Notes: a model not told the origin generated them from the sequence alone. A DNA stretch of 64,000 nucleotides from Anaerolineae bacterium (GCA_025060615.1 JANXBS010000015.1:1-64000); one strand, 5' to 3'; positions 26,390-35,898 are shown, counted from the stretch's first letter. Made by a program: numbers and translations.

Positions 26390-27460
26390 CTATTTCCTTC
26401 TGCGCTGACTGCGACGGGATCGCTTCACCTTCTCAGGCGGGTGCACCGGCGCCTCCTCGCTGGGAGGGGCTGTGGCCACCGCGACCGCCGCTGGCGTTCC
26501 CTTCTCGGCAGAGGCTGTCCTGAGCTTAAGCCCTCCCCAGCCGGTGACGAAGTACTGCTGGATGATCTGAAGCACATTGGAAGTGACCCAATACAGGCTC
26601 AAGCCAGAGGGGAGGGTGAGGGTGAAGTAGGTGAACAGGATGGACATCATCATCATCATCTGGTTGGTGAATGCCTGCTGGGGATTATCGCTGGGCGGAG
26701 TGATCTGCGACATCTTCTGCATGACGATCTGCGAGATCAAAAAGAGCACCGGTAGGATCAGGTATGCGATCACAGTGACATACTGTCCCTCGCTGATGTA
26801 GCGGACAATCCAGCCTATCCCCTGCTCCGGCGTGGGAAAGGAAAGGTCAGGAATGATGAAGAATCGCTGGTTCGTCAGAAGTTGCAGGCCAGCTAACCGA
26901 TAGAGCGCAGCATACAGGCCGAACAGGATGGGCATCTGGATGAGCAGCGGGAGACAACCTCCGAGCGGGTTCACGCCGGCCTCTTTGTACAGCGCCATTT
27001 GGGCCTGGGCCAAGCGTTCGCGATCCTTGCCGTACTTCTTCTGAAGCTCTTGTAGCTTAGGCTGTAGTTCCTGCGTGGCCTTGATCGAGCGCAATTGGGC
27101 CAACGTCAGAGGCAAGGTAACCACCTTAATGATAAGGGTCAACAGGACGATAGCAAAGCCATAGCTATATGGGATGCCCAAGCCACCGATCACCTTGCTG
27201 AGGAAGATCAAAAGGTTAGTCAGAGGAAACACCACCAGTGCTTCCCATGGCCCATTAGGTGGTGTGTTGGGGTCAATCGGGCCATGTGGAATTCCACAGC
27301 CCGTCACCGCTAAGGCGATGGCCATCAGCGCAAGGGCGAGACGGAATCGTCTGGGAATAACTAATGTCCCGCCAAAGCGCTGAAGCTGTCCCGCCAGAAG
27401 GGGTCTCTGCCATGGCCTCCCAGGCCTGGGCATATTACGCAGATTGGATAAAAAGCTCAT
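26390..27460 (-). CDS. yidC: Membrane protein insertase YidC/Oxa1
   Basis: ATG 27460 follows AGGAGAACGT, so the 16 extra codons upstream are excluded. The 356-residue protein begins with a signal that ends in a lipobox-like VTGCG (about residues 53-57), as in Gram-positive SpoIIIJ-type YidC. It then has five membrane helices including GFAIVLLTLIIKVVTLPLT, the positively charged loop Arg in the LRSIKATQELQPKLQEL region, and LGGCLPLLIQMPILFGLYAA. It inserts membrane proteins with or without SecYEG. The C-terminus is basic (KVKRSRRSQRRRK) and can contact ribosomes. The large periplasmic P1 domain of Proteobacteria is absent. Confidence 0.95.
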   Translation of the reverse strand: MSFLSNLRNMPRPGRPWQRPLLAGQLQRFGGTLVIPRRFRLALALMAIALAVTGCGIPHGPIDPNTPPNGPWEALVVFPLTNLLIFLSKVIGGLGIPYSYGFAIVLLTLIIKVVTLPLTLAQLRSIKATQELQPKLQELQKKYGKDRERLAQAQMALYKEAGVNPLGGCLPLLIQMPILFGLYAALYRLAGLQLLTNQRFFIIPDLSFPTPEQGIGWIVRYISEGQYVTVIAYLILPVLFLISQIVMQKMSQITPPSDNPQQAFTNQMMMMMSILFTYFTLTLPSGLSLYWVTSNVLQIIQQYFVTGWGGLKLRTASAEKGTPAAVAVATAPPSEEAPVHPPEKVKRSRRSQRRRK

Positions 27461-27515
27461 ACGTTCTCCTGAGATCAAGTAAAGCAGCGCCATCACATTG
27501 GGGCACAACCATGAA

Positions 27516-27725
27516 CTATGGCACCGGATCGTATCCGCCCGGATGGAACGGGTGGCAACGCAACAGACGTTTCAGCCCCAGCCAGCCCCCTCGTAGCAAG
27601 CCATAGCGTTGGATCGCTTGATACGCGTAATGCGAACAGGTGGGTGTAAACCGACAGCTCGGCGGAAGGGCCGGCGAGATAAATCGTTGATAAAAACGGA
27701 TTACCCCCAAGGCGATCGTCTTCAT
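27516..27725 (-). CDS. yidD: Membrane protein insertion efficiency factor YidD
   Basis: The 69-residue protein carries the YidD core [20 protein letters not shown], then CSHYAYQAI and the C-terminal [12 protein letters not shown], with three conserved cysteines. It is a small membrane-associated helper of YidC. Its ATG overlaps the rnpA stop codon (ATGA), showing translational coupling. Length is typical. Confidence 0.96.
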   Translation of the reverse strand: MKTIALGVIRFYQRFISPALPPSCRFTPTCSHYAYQAIQRYGLLRGGWLGLKRLLRCHPFHPGGYDPVP

Positions 27726-28120
27726 GACTGCTCATCCTCAGCGGCCGACTTGGGATCGCTCGCGGGCGAGGTCAGCAAGCTCGCCGTCAGAAGTTGCGCC
27801 CGCCGTAAGAGGCGGGCGCAGGTCGCTGATATCTCGTGATAACTGGCTCGGGCGATCGCTGGGCGGGCAATGAACACGAGATCCCATCCCGGCGCAATCC
27901 GTGATTGCATCAAGCGAATGGACTCACGCAGCCGACGCCGAACCCGATTGCGTTGTACGGCGGAGCCGATCTTGCGGCTGACCGCGAACCCGAATCGGCT
28001 GTATGGCAACTCGTTGGGAAGCGCACAGAGAACCATGAGTGGCAGTGACCAACTCCGTCCCTCCCGCCGTACTTGCCAAAACCTCTCCCGATCGCTAAGC
28101 CGATACCGTCGTTTCACCAA
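27722..28120 (-). CDS. rnpA: Ribonuclease P protein component
   Basis: The 132-residue basic protein has the RnpA signature [20 protein letters not shown] with the RNR motif, followed by [10 protein letters not shown]. It assists the RNase P RNA in maturing tRNA 5' ends. The start is TTG 28120 or GTG 28117; neither has a clear ribosome site, which suggests coupling to rpmH just upstream. The C-terminal tail is longer and less conserved than usual. The gene lies between rpmH and yidD, the conserved order. Confidence 0.94.
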   Translation of the reverse strand: MVKRRYRLSDRERFWQVRREGRSWSLPLMVLCALPNELPYSRFGFAVSRKIGSAVQRNRVRRRLRESIRLMQSRIAPGWDLVFIARPAIARASYHEISATCARLLRRAQLLTASLLTSPASDPKSAAEDEQS

Positions 28121-28144
28121 CCGATACGTGGCGTGCAGCTAAAG

Positions 28145-28312
28145 CTACGCATAGGTGCGCTTGCGTAGCGTAAGGCGCACGGTCAAACGTCGTCGCCCTT
28201 TTAACCGCCGCGCCTTGAGGACCCGGCGACCGTCCTTGGTGGACATCCGTCGCCGAAAACCATGGACACGCAGACGACGGCGAACTTTGGGCTGCCATGT
28301 GCGTTTCGGCAT
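28145..28312 (-). CDS. rpmH: 50S ribosomal protein L34
   Basis: This 55-residue very basic protein reads [20 protein letters not shown] and then [20 protein letters not shown], the L34 pattern with its invariant GFRxRM and GRxVLxxRRxKGR parts. The C-terminus is about ten residues longer than in E. coli. GGGAGG lies four bases before ATG 28312. It heads the rpmH-rnpA operon and is driven by the promoter at 28387-28415. Confidence 0.96.
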   Translation of the reverse strand: MPKRTWQPKVRRRLRVHGFRRRMSTKDGRRVLKARRLKGRRRLTVRLTLRKRTYA

Positions 28313-28386
28313 TGAGCCTCCCTAAACATTCGACCTTAAACTCACCGCTCGGCGCGGGATAACAAAAGCTCTCACGCTAGCTGCTC

Positions 28387-28415
28387 ATTATACCTTTGGC
28401 CGTCGGGGGCGTCAA
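28387..28415 (-). promoter_or_regulatory. Sigma-70-type promoter of the rpmH operon
   Basis: On the minus strand, TTGACG (28415-28410), 17 bases, then a perfect TATAAT (28392-28387). It lies 74 bases ahead of the rpmH ATG, in the 280-base gap shared with the divergent clpB gene. Confidence 0.82.
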
Positions 28416-28592
28416 ATCCGGCGAAAACAAAGATGTCAAGCAACCAGGGCTTTTCATATGCTTTGCTAACGCAGCACAAAGCCCCCTCTTATGTTCGCCT
28501 CTTATAGTGAAAGGCAAGGGAGGCGTTGAGCTCTGTCCACGAATGCTCAACAAAGATATCCTGCCGATTCGATAGCAGTTTGGAGAGGAAGC

Positions 28593-31214
28593 ATGCGTTT
28601 CGACCGGTTTACCCAGAAAGCTCAAGAGGCGATTTTAGAAGCACAAAATCTGGCACAGGAATATCATCATCCGCAGATCGAGCCGGAACATCTGCTGAAG
28701 GCATTGCTCGAGCAGGAGGGTGGGGTCGTCCCTTCCGTGCTGAAGCGTATGGGCGCAGATATCCGGCTGATCCTGCAGAGTGTAGAACGGGCGCTGGCCA
28801 GCAAGCCCCGGGCGACCGGCGCTGGCGTGCAAATCGGCATGAGCCGCGAGCTGGCGGACCTCCTGGAGGAGGCCGAGGACATCGCCGAGAGCATGCGGGA
28901 CGAGTACACGTCCACTGAACATCTCCTGATGGCGATGGCTCAGCCCAAAGCCGGCCCCATTCGCGATCTGCTGGCGCGCCACGGTGTGGATTACAACGGC
29001 ATCATGCAAGCCTTAGCGGCCATCCGCGGCTCCCAGCGAGTGACCAGCCCCAACCCGGAGGCTCAATACGAGGCGCTAGCCAAATATGGCCGCGATCTGA
29101 CAGATGAAGCGCGCAAGGGGAAGCTAGATCCGGTGATTGGCCGCGATGAGGAGATCCGCCGCGTTATCCAGATCCTGAGCCGGCGCACTAAGAACAACCC
29201 GGTCCTTATCGGCGAGCCAGGCGTGGGCAAGACCGCCATCGTCGAAGGGCTGGCGCAACGCATCGTCCGTGGGGATGTGCCTGCCGGCCTGCGCGATAAG
29301 CGCATCGTCCAGCTAGATCTGGGCGCGCTCATCGCAGGGACCAAGTACCGCGGCGAGTTCGAGGAGCGGCTCAAGGCCGTCCTGAAAGAGATTCAGAGCG
29401 CCGAAGGGCAGATCATCTTGTTCATTGACGAGATGCACACGCTAGTGGGAGCGGGCGCCGCCGAAGGGGCGATGGACGCCTCGAACATGCTCAAGCCCAT
29501 GCTCGCCCGCGGCGAGCTGCACGCCATCGGCGCAACCACGCTGGACGAGTACCGCAAGCACATCGAGAAAGACCCCGCGCTGGAGCGGCGCTTCCAGCCA
29601 GTGTTCGTGGATGAGCCCAGCGTGGAGGACACGATCAGTATCCTGCGCGGCCTGAAGGAGCGCTATGAGGTACACCATGGTACGCGCATCACTGATAGCG
29701 CCGTGATCGCCGCGGCCACCTTGTCCCACCGCTACATCTCGGATCGCTTCCTGCCTGACAAAGCGATTGACCTGATTGACGAGGCCGCGGCCGCCCTACG
29801 CATGCAGATTGATTCGAAGCCGGCCGAGTTGGACGAGGTAGATCGCCAGATCATGCAACTGGAGATCGAGCAGGAGGCGCTCAAAAAGGAGAGGGACAAG
29901 GCCAGCCAGGAACGGCTTCAACGCATCGAACAAGAGCTGGCCGAGCTGCGAGCCCGGAGCACTGAGCTGACCGCCCGCTGGCAGGCGGAGAAGGCCGCAA
30001 TCCAAAGGGTGCAGGACATCAAGGCCCAGATTGACCAGACGCGCGTGGCCATTGAGCAAGCCGAACGCGCCTACGACCTGCAGAAGGCCGCCGAGCTGCG
30101 CTACGGCCGGCTACGCCAGCTCGAGCAGGAGCTGGCGCAAGCCGAGGCGAAACTGCGCGAGCTCCAGAAGGATGGCGCCCTGCTCAAGGAAGAGGTGGAT
30201 GCCGAGGACATCGCGGCCATCGTCTCCAAGTGGACCGGCATCCCTGTGGCCAAGCTGATGGAAGGGGAAATCGAAAAACTGATCCACATGGAAGAGCGGC
30301 TGCATGAGCGCGTGGTGGGCCAGGATGAGGCGATTCGCGCGGTGGCGTCGGCCGTGCGGCGAGCGCGAGCTGGCTTGCAGGATCCCAATCGTCCCATCGG
30401 TTCGTTCATCTTCCTGGGGCCCACCGGCGTTGGGAAGACAGAGCTGGCGCGCGCGCTGGCGGAATTCCTGTTTGACGACGAGCGCAACATGGTGCGCATT
30501 GACATGAGCGAGTACCAGGAGCGGCACACCGTCGCCCGGCTGATCGGCGCGCCGCCTGGCTATATAGGATATGAGGAAGGCGGCCAGCTCACTGAAGCAG
30601 TGCGACGGCGCCCGTACAGCGTGGTGCTCTTCGACGAGATCGAGAAGGCCCATCCTGAGGTCTTCAACGTGCTCTTGCAGGTCCTGGACGACGGCCGGCT
30701 AACCGATGGACATGGCCGCACGGTGGATTTCAAGAACACCGTCATCATCATGACCTCCAACATCGGTAGCCAATACATCACCGAGCTGGTCCATGATGAA
30801 AAGGCGATGCGAGAACAGGTGATGGCCGTCATGCGCCAATACTTCCGGCCTGAATTCCTGAACCGGATTGACGAGATCGTGATCTTCCACCCGCTGCGGC
30901 AAGAGCACCTAAAGCAGATCATCGAGATCCAACTGCGGCGGCTGCGGCAGCTCCTCAGCGAGCGTAAGATCACGATCGAGCTGACCAACGCTGCCAAGGA
31001 GGCGATCATCCGGGAGGGCTATGATCCTGTGTACGGTGCGCGCCCGTTAAAGCGGGTGTTGCAGCGACGCATCCAAGATCCACTGGCGCTCAAGATCCTG
31101 CAGGGCGAGGTGCGTGATGGAGATCACGTAGTGGTGGACGCCATCGGCGACGAATTGACGTTCACCGTCGCCGTACCTGAGCTGGATCAGGAAGTGTGGG
31201 GCGAGGCGGTGTAA
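28593..31214 (+). CDS. clpB: ATP-dependent disaggregase ClpB
   Basis: The 873-residue Hsp100 protein has a Clp N domain (1-150, [14 protein letters not shown]), a first AAA+ ATPase (Walker [10 protein letters not shown] near residue 207, Walker [15 protein letters not shown]), a coiled-coil middle domain (about 410-530, rich in Glu, Arg and Gln) and a second AAA+ domain (GPTGVGKTE near 609, [14 protein letters not shown]). The middle domain distinguishes ClpB from ClpA/ClpC. It works with DnaK to rescue aggregated protein. GGAGAGGAAGC precedes ATG 28593. No CIRCE element was seen upstream. Confidence 0.97.
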   Translation: MRFDRFTQKAQEAILEAQNLAQEYHHPQIEPEHLLKALLEQEGGVVPSVLKRMGADIRLILQSVERALASKPRATGAGVQIGMSRELADLLEEAEDIAESMRDEYTSTEHLLMAMAQPKAGPIRDLLARHGVDYNGIMQALAAIRGSQRVTSPNPEAQYEALAKYGRDLTDEARKGKLDPVIGRDEEIRRVIQILSRRTKNNPVLIGEPGVGKTAIVEGLAQRIVRGDVPAGLRDKRIVQLDLGALIAGTKYRGEFEERLKAVLKEIQSAEGQIILFIDEMHTLVGAGAAEGAMDASNMLKPMLARGELHAIGATTLDEYRKHIEKDPALERRFQPVFVDEPSVEDTISILRGLKERYEVHHGTRITDSAVIAAATLSHRYISDRFLPDKAIDLIDEAAAALRMQIDSKPAELDEVDRQIMQLEIEQEALKKERDKASQERLQRIEQELAELRARSTELTARWQAEKAAIQRVQDIKAQIDQTRVAIEQAERAYDLQKAAELRYGRLRQLEQELAQAEAKLRELQKDGALLKEEVDAEDIAAIVSKWTGIPVAKLMEGEIEKLIHMEERLHERVVGQDEAIRAVASAVRRARAGLQDPNRPIGSFIFLGPTGVGKTELARALAEFLFDDERNMVRIDMSEYQERHTVARLIGAPPGYIGYEEGGQLTEAVRRRPYSVVLFDEIEKAHPEVFNVLLQVLDDGRLTDGHGRTVDFKNTVIIMTSNIGSQYITELVHDEKAMREQVMAVMRQYFRPEFLNRIDEIVIFHPLRQEHLKQIIEIQLRRLRQLLSERKITIELTNAAKEAIIREGYDPVYGARPLKRVLQRRIQDPLALKILQGEVRDGDHVVVDAIGDELTFTVAVPELDQEVWGEAV

Positions 31215-31219
31215 GATCA

Positions 31220-31261
31220 GGGGCTGGTCGGGGGTGCGGCGTGCTTGCCCTGACCAGCCCC
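31220..31261 (+). terminator. Terminator hairpin after clpB
   Basis: GGGGCTGGTC (31220-31229) pairs with GACCAGCCCC (31252-31261), extended inward by GGGG/CCCT pairs, and is followed by TTCTGCT. It begins five bases after the clpB stop. Confidence 0.75.
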
Positions 31262-31318
31262 TTCTGCTCAATGCGAGCCGATGGCTACCCTCTAAAAGCC
31301 TTGTGAGCACGATAACGG

Positions 31319-31347
31319 TTGCCTCTCCATGGCGATTGTGCTAGAAT
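31319..31347 (+). promoter_or_regulatory. Promoter of rsfS
   Basis: TTGCCT (31319-31324), a 17-base spacer and TAGAAT (31342-31347). Transcription would start near 31354, which excludes the upstream in-frame codons TTG 31319 and ATG 31346 as rsfS starts. Confidence 0.6.
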
Positions 31348-31378
31348 GACTTTTGATCTCTGGATGAGGAGGTGGAAA

Positions 31379-31723
31379 CTGGAGTCTACAGAGCTAGCTC
31401 ACGCCATCGTTGATTTGGTGGAGGAACACCAGGCTGAAGACATCGTTATGTTGGACTTGCGGCCTGTCTCCATCCTGGCCGATTACTTTATCATTTGTTC
31501 GTCTGCCTCTGAACGGCAATCGCGCGCCTTAATGCAGGTGGTGGATGAGGGCATCGGGCATCTGGGCAAGACCCCCCTCGGCGTGGAGGGCTCGGCTGAA
31601 GCCGGCTGGATCCTAATGGATTACGGGGACGTGGTGGTGCACATCTTTTCCCGCGAAAAGCGCGCTTATTACGGCCTAGAGCAATTCTGGCGTCGAGCGC
31701 CGATCGTGGTCAAAGTGCAATGA
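31379..31723 (+). CDS. rsfS: Ribosome silencing factor RsfS (Iojap/YbeB), probable CTG start
   Basis: The protein core ELAHAIVDLVEEHQAEDIV, then LDLRPVSILADYFII and a Trp-Asp/Tyr-rich end (GWILMDYGDVVVHIFS, YGLEQFW) is RsfS, which binds L14 on the large subunit and blocks subunit joining in starvation. The start is unusual. A strong AGGAGG (31367-31372) has correct spacing only to CTG 31379, which gives the typical family N-terminus and a normal 114 residues. The ATG at 31364 overlaps the ribosome site, and earlier starts fall inside the predicted promoter. The CTG choice is inference. Confidence 0.85.
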   Translation: MESTELAHAIVDLVEEHQAEDIVMLDLRPVSILADYFIICSSASERQSRALMQVVDEGIGHLGKTPLGVEGSAEAGWILMDYGDVVVHIFSREKRAYYGLEQFWRRAPIVVKVQ

Positions 31724-31730
31724 GAAAAGC

Positions 31731-32378
31731 TTAGTTCAGGTCGTTTTGAGGGCCGCGTCCCCATACGACGTGGCATCGCTTACACGCCGGGAAAACGAGC
31801 TCATCGGCCAGGAAATCGAGCTCTTGGGGAATATCTCGATGGCTGACATGGCAGTCGCTGCAGTCCAACAGGTTGGCGGCGTTGGCCCGGACCTTTGGGT
31901 CATCATTGTACTCGGGCAGGTAGAAGTGAAAGTGGTTCTCGAATTCGCGGTGGGAGATCGCATCGCCGTGGCATCTGCCGCAACTGGCATTGGAGAGCCA
32001 CTCAAACCGGCTGTGACCAGCCATGTCGCTGCCATCATCTCCCAGTAGCCATTTCACCGTGTTGGCTGCTCCTAAGGTTAGCGCGGCGGCGCGGTGCCGC
32101 AGCCCGTTGTCGCCGCGATGGCATGCCACACAGTTGACAAGTCCAGAGGAGCTTTTGTCGCCGTGGGCTGTCACTGCGTAATGAAAGGCGGCCAAATTGG
32201 GGCTGCGATTTGGGCTGGCCTCTGCGGCCTGGCGGACATAGAGCATTTCTAGTGGCATGTGGCAACTAGCGCAGAAGCGGTTGTCCTCCTCTAGATGGCT
32301 TACCGTCACGGCCGAGCTCAATCCTATCACCGCCGCCACGACAGTGATCCACAGCCCTGCTCGCGCCCAGATAGGCAT
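31731..32378 (-). CDS. NapC/NrfH-like membrane-anchored multihaem cytochrome c
   Basis: The 215-residue protein has one N-terminal membrane helix (about residues 8-27) and five haem-binding CxxCH motifs: CASCH (36), CVACH (83), CGRCH (133), CSDCH (173) and CKRCH (199). NapC/NrfH proteins take electrons from menaquinol and pass them to a periplasmic reductase such as NrfA; NrfH has four haems, so five is unusual. CASCHMPLEM resembles the NrfH first-haem loop. GAGGAAC precedes ATG 32378. No nrfA or other reductase lies nearby, so the partner is unknown. Confidence 0.82.
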   Translation of the reverse strand: MPIWARAGLWITVVAAVIGLSSAVTVSHLEEDNRFCASCHMPLEMLYVRQAAEASPNRSPNLAAFHYAVTAHGDKSSSGLVNCVACHRGDNGLRHRAAALTLGAANTVKWLLGDDGSDMAGHSRFEWLSNASCGRCHGDAISHREFENHFHFYLPEYNDDPKVRANAANLLDCSDCHVSHRDIPQELDFLADELVFPACKRCHVVWGRGPQNDLN

Positions 32379-32598
32379 AGTTCCTCACATAGTAGCCATT
32401 CACCCACGCGGGGGAGCACTGGCCTGCATTGATTATCCACGGGCGACGTCCCTATGCAAGCGCGTCGCCTACGGTTTACCTGTCGATCTCGGCTGTTGAT
32501 TTCAGGCAACGGGCATTTGACATTGGGTAAGAGGGTTTCTGAGTAGCCGAGTGAAACATCGCCGCCGATCAAAGGATTTCCCTTAGGGAGGTACGGTG

Positions 32599-33210
32599 AT
32601 GGCACGTGTGTTGGAAGCGCCGACATATCCCATCGCTGAAAGCGTCACGGTGGACCCGCGCCGCACCGCAGTGGTCGTGGTGGACATGCAAAACGACTTT
32701 GTTAAACCAGGAGGAAAGCTGCAGGTCCCCAGCGCCCAGGAGGCCGTTGGCCCCATCGCCAGGTTGCTGGAGCGAGCCCGCCAGGCCGGAGCATTGGTTA
32801 TCTACACCCAGGATCAGCATGGGGAGAACGATCCGGAATACCGTATCTGGGGGGAGCATGTGAAGGCAGGCACTTGGGGTGTGGAGATCATCTCAGAATT
32901 GGCACCGCAACCAGGGGATGAGGTGGTGCCCAAGCCGCGTTATGACGCGTTTTACGCTTCGCGGCTGGAGGACTTGCTCCGCTCTCGCCCGGAGATTGAT
33001 ACGCTCATCATCACAGGCACGGTGACTAACATCTGTGTCCTGCACACGGCTGGCAGCGCGGCGCTACGCTGGTACAAGGTTATTGTGCCGCGAGATGGCG
33101 TCGCTGCCCTGAGCGAATTCGATCAAGAGGCGGCGCTCCATCAGATCGATTTTCTGTACAAGGGCACGATCACCACTGTGGACGCGATCACCTTTACGGC
33201 CGCCCAATGA
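32599..33210 (+). CDS. Isochorismatase-like cysteine hydrolase
   Basis: ATG 32599 is preferred, seven bases after GGGAGG; an in-frame GTG at 32596 also exists. The 203-residue protein has the catalytic triad of this family: Asp in VVVVDMQNDF, Lys in VPKPRYDAFYAS and Cys in ITGTVTNICVLHTA. Members include nicotinamidase, biuret hydrolase and isochorismatase. The KPRYDAF and NICVLHTA segments are general for the family, so the substrate is not fixed. It stands alone, divergent from the cytochrome gene and convergent with the zinc-ribbon gene. Confidence 0.88.
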   Translation: MARVLEAPTYPIAESVTVDPRRTAVVVVDMQNDFVKPGGKLQVPSAQEAVGPIARLLERARQAGALVIYTQDQHGENDPEYRIWGEHVKAGTWGVEIISELAPQPGDEVVPKPRYDAFYASRLEDLLRSRPEIDTLIITGTVTNICVLHTAGSAALRWYKVIVPRDGVAALSEFDQEAALHQIDFLYKGTITTVDAITFTAAQ

Positions 33211-33215
33211 TCTCA

Positions 33216-33593
33216 TTAGCGCCTGATCTCCCAGCGGGCGCGCGTCTGCTCGCGCATAGACCTTCCACGGTGGTCTACGATCTCTCGTCGTCCCCAGAAA
33301 TCAACCACAATGACCCTCTCCGAGTCGCCTCTCTGGGCGACGTCCGGCCGATCAGGAGGGGGCCAGGTATGCCGCAGGAAGCGCTGAAACAGGTAGATGC
33401 CTGCGCGCACGGCCAGGCTGATCGCACCGAGGGCCACGGGTACCGCTACCTGTCCCAGAAGCGCCTGCATTGGTTGACGGCCAGATGATGCCGCCAGCGG
33501 CGCGTCCGTCGGGTGGCCACAGTGAGGACACTGAGTTGCATCTACCAGGTGGGGTTTGCCACAGCGCGGGCAGATGCGACGTACCGAGGACAT
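33216..33593 (-). CDS. Zinc-ribbon membrane protein of unknown function
   Basis: This 125-residue protein has an N-terminal zinc ribbon with two CxxC pairs (CPRC at residues 8-11 and CPHC at 22-25), a linker, one probable membrane helix (about 45-70, VPVALGAISLAVRAGIYLFQ) and a charged C-terminal tail (about 80-125). GGAGGAAAAG lies directly before ATG 33593. It is 10 bases downstream of the HAD phosphatase gene and likely shares its transcript. No specific family is recognised. Confidence 0.7.
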   Translation of the reverse strand: MSSVRRICPRCGKPHLVDATQCPHCGHPTDAPLAASSGRQPMQALLGQVAVPVALGAISLAVRAGIYLFQRFLRHTWPPPDRPDVAQRGDSERVIVVDFWGRREIVDHRGRSMREQTRARWEIRR

Positions 33594-33603
33594 CTTTTCC
33601 TCC

Positions 33604-34368
33604 TTAAGGCTCGATCTCGGCGACGGATCGGACGATGCGAGTGGGCTGATACGGATAACGTGCCACCTGCTCCAGCCGAGTCACGCCGGTCAGCACGAGG
33701 ATCGTTTCCATGCCGCTTTCCACTCCGGCGACGATGTCCGTGTCCATCCGATCACCGATCATCACGGTGTTCTCCGAATGAACGTTTAGGTAGTTAAGGG
33801 CCATACGCATCATCAACGGGTTGGGTTTACCGACGAAGAACGGGCTGACCCCGCTCGCCTTCTCGATGAGGGCTGCCATCGCCCCACATGCGGGCACCAG
33901 GCCGCCCTCCGATAGCCCAGAGGGGTCGGGATTGGTGGCGATAAAATGAGCACCGGCGGCGATGAGCCGAATTGCCCGGGTGATGCGCTCCAGGTTGTAG
34001 CCGAGCGTCTCCCCCAGTACCACGTAGTCGGGCTCTATATCGGTGATGATATAGCCGACCTCGTGGAGCGCCTCGGTCAATCCGCTCTCCCCGATCACAA
34101 ACGCCTTACCCCCTGGTTTCTGCGAGTGCAAAAAGCGAGCTGTCGCCATTGCCGAGGTGAAGATGCGTTCAGGAGGGATGTGGAGGCCGATGGCCTGCAG
34201 CCGATGCGCCAGGTCGCGCGGCGTATAAATCGGGTTGTTGGTGAGAACCAGAAACTCAGCCCCTCGTGCCTTGAGGCGTTCAATGAATTGGTCGGCGCCG
34301 GGGATCATGGTGTGTCCGCTGACGAGCACGCCGTCCATATCAATCAGGTAGCTTTTGGGTGGTTGCAT
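33604..34368 (-). CDS. HAD-IIA family sugar/nitrophenyl phosphatase (NagD-like)
   Basis: The 254-residue protein has the HAD motifs: motif [12 protein letters not shown] near the N-terminus, motif II VLTNNP, and motif [13 protein letters not shown] with the conserved Lys in [10 protein letters not shown]. The C2B cap of the HAD-IIA group lies between motifs II and III. Members remove phosphate from small sugar phosphates or nucleotides. ATG 34368 is chosen; GTG 34380 is in frame. A paralogue sits at 47852. It is followed closely by the zinc-ribbon gene. Confidence 0.9.
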   Translation of the reverse strand: MQPPKSYLIDMDGVLVSGHTMIPGADQFIERLKARGAEFLVLTNNPIYTPRDLAHRLQAIGLHIPPERIFTSAMATARFLHSQKPGGKAFVIGESGLTEALHEVGYIITDIEPDYVVLGETLGYNLERITRAIRLIAAGAHFIATNPDPSGLSEGGLVPACGAMAALIEKASGVSPFFVGKPNPLMMRMALNYLNVHSENTVMIGDRMDTDIVAGVESGMETILVLTGVTRLEQVARYPYQPTRIVRSVAEIEP

Positions 34369-34425
34369 AGGTAGACGCACCTCTCATTGGACGATAAACG
34401 AGATTTGTAAAGACAGTGAGTACGG

Positions 34426-35733
34426 TCATTGGCTGCCCCCGGCCGAAGCCCACTGGAGTGCGCGCTCTCGCTCAGCGCGCACTCTCATCAGATGGCGCAG
34501 TGCCTCGATATCCCGAGGTGCCGCGTAAGCGGCGAAGGCGAACAGGAACGAGCAAAGAAGCCAGGCGGTGACGCAGATCAACAGGATAGCATTGCCAAGC
34601 GAGGATCGCACGGCGATAATGCCTGCCAACAGTGGGGCCGTGGCCGAGCCGCTCTGTTCGATGAAGTATTGAACGGCCAAAGCCGTGCTGCGCACTTCCG
34701 GCGGTGTGACGTCGTAGATTGAAGAGACCACGTTGGGCGCGGCGAAGGGCATGAAAAACGCGGTGAGGGCCAACAGCATCAGGAACTGCCCTCGGCTCGC
34801 TAGCGGCGTCTGCAAGGCGAGGTACAGAAAGCCTGCTCCCAACAGCACGGCCGTCATCGCCAACAGCAGCCGGCCGCGACGGTAGCGCCGGAATAGTGCG
34901 TCGCCCAGCGCGCCGCCGACGAAATACCCCACCGCCAGCGTCAACACGGCGATGACCATCGTTATCAACACCTCACTCGTAGCATAAGCGCGCTCGGTCT
35001 CCAGATAGCGGAAGAACCAGGATTGGATCACATTCCAAGGGAAAACCCCGAAGAAGCCCTGCGCGAAAAGGAATAGCAGGGTAGGCTTGCGGAAAAGGCT
35101 CAAAGCCGCAGCGCGGTCGAAGCGATAGACGCCAATCTGCTCCAGCCCGGCTAGCTCCGGCTCACTTCGGCCGCGCGGTACCTCGCGCACGCCGAGGAGG
35201 ATCAATATCGCCACCGCTAATCCTAGCGAGCCGGTGATGTAGAAGACCCCGCGCCAACCGATGAAATCGCGCAACCCTAGTGCCAGCATGGTCCCCACTA
35301 AGTATCCCAACGGCGCAGTGAGCTGCAGTAGGCCGTAAATCTTCCCGCGCATCTGCGGGCCGAAGTAGTCGGCGATCAGGCTATACAGCCCGGGATAGCT
35401 GGAGTCATCTATCCCAGTCGAAGCGCGAGTCGCCACAAAAGCGGGATACGTAGGGGCCAGCGCGCTGAGCCAGGTGGTCGCTCCCCAGATACACGAGGCA
35501 AGCGCCAACAGCTTGGCCCGGCCATAGCGGTCATAGAGGTAGCCCCAGAGCGGGTACAATACCGAAGCGACGACGATAGCGCCGGTGAACACGGCGCCCA
35601 TCTGCACTTCGTTAATGCCGAACGTCTCCATGATGGGCGTAGTGAGCGGCCCAATAAGGAGTTTGTCTGACTGATGCAGGAGCATGAAAGCAAAGAAGAT
35701 CGCGACGACGAACCAGCGATGGCGCATGGACAT
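34426..35733 (-). CDS. Major facilitator superfamily transporter
   Basis: ATG 35733 follows GGGAGGCGATTG; the longer TTG start at 35757 has no such site. The 435-residue protein has about 12 membrane helices with the MFS loop between helices 2 and 3 (GYLYDRYGRAKLLAL). The FGINEVQMGAVFTGAIVVAS and GIDDSSYPGLYSLIADYFGP segments resemble organic-anion or sugar-acid symporters, but the substrate cannot be read. It ends 57 bases before the HAD gene on the same strand. Confidence 0.88.
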   Translation of the reverse strand: MSMRHRWFVVAIFFAFMLLHQSDKLLIGPLTTPIMETFGINEVQMGAVFTGAIVVASVLYPLWGYLYDRYGRAKLLALASCIWGATTWLSALAPTYPAFVATRASTGIDDSSYPGLYSLIADYFGPQMRGKIYGLLQLTAPLGYLVGTMLALGLRDFIGWRGVFYITGSLGLAVAILILLGVREVPRGRSEPELAGLEQIGVYRFDRAAALSLFRKPTLLFLFAQGFFGVFPWNVIQSWFFRYLETERAYATSEVLITMVIAVLTLAVGYFVGGALGDALFRRYRRGRLLLAMTAVLLGAGFLYLALQTPLASRGQFLMLLALTAFFMPFAAPNVVSSIYDVTPPEVRSTALAVQYFIEQSGSATAPLLAGIIAVRSSLGNAILLICVTAWLLCSFLFAFAAYAAPRDIEALRHLMRVRAERERALQWASAGGSQ

Positions 35734-35885
35734 CAATCGCCTCCCCTTCTGGACCAATTATACCCATGGTGCGTCCATTTTTCCAGAGGGGCCAGCTCTC
35801 CTACTGTTGCAAAGGCCGAATGCTTAAAGCGAAGCGCCTTTCAGAATTGAGCCAGTTGTAAACTGCTTCGCTGGGAAGCATGTGG

Positions 35886-35891
35886 TATAAT
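35886..35891 (+). promoter_or_regulatory. -10 box abutting the GT4 start codon
   Basis: A perfect TATAAT is followed by seven bases (GGAAGCA) and then GTG 35899. No good -35 is visible at normal spacing. As with the GT-C gene, transcription would begin at the start codon. Confidence 0.4.
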
Positions 35892-35898
35892 GGAAGCA

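Noticed and set aside
28313-28592. Replication origin or CIRCE/HAIR heat-shock operator in the rpmH-clpB gap
   Set aside because: No cluster of DnaA boxes and no TTAGCACTC-9-GAGTGCTAA-type inverted repeat was found.
32517-32522. A perfect TTGACA upstream of the isochorismatase-like gene
   Set aside because: At 16-18 base spacing no acceptable -10 box follows (best TGAGTA), so no promoter is called.
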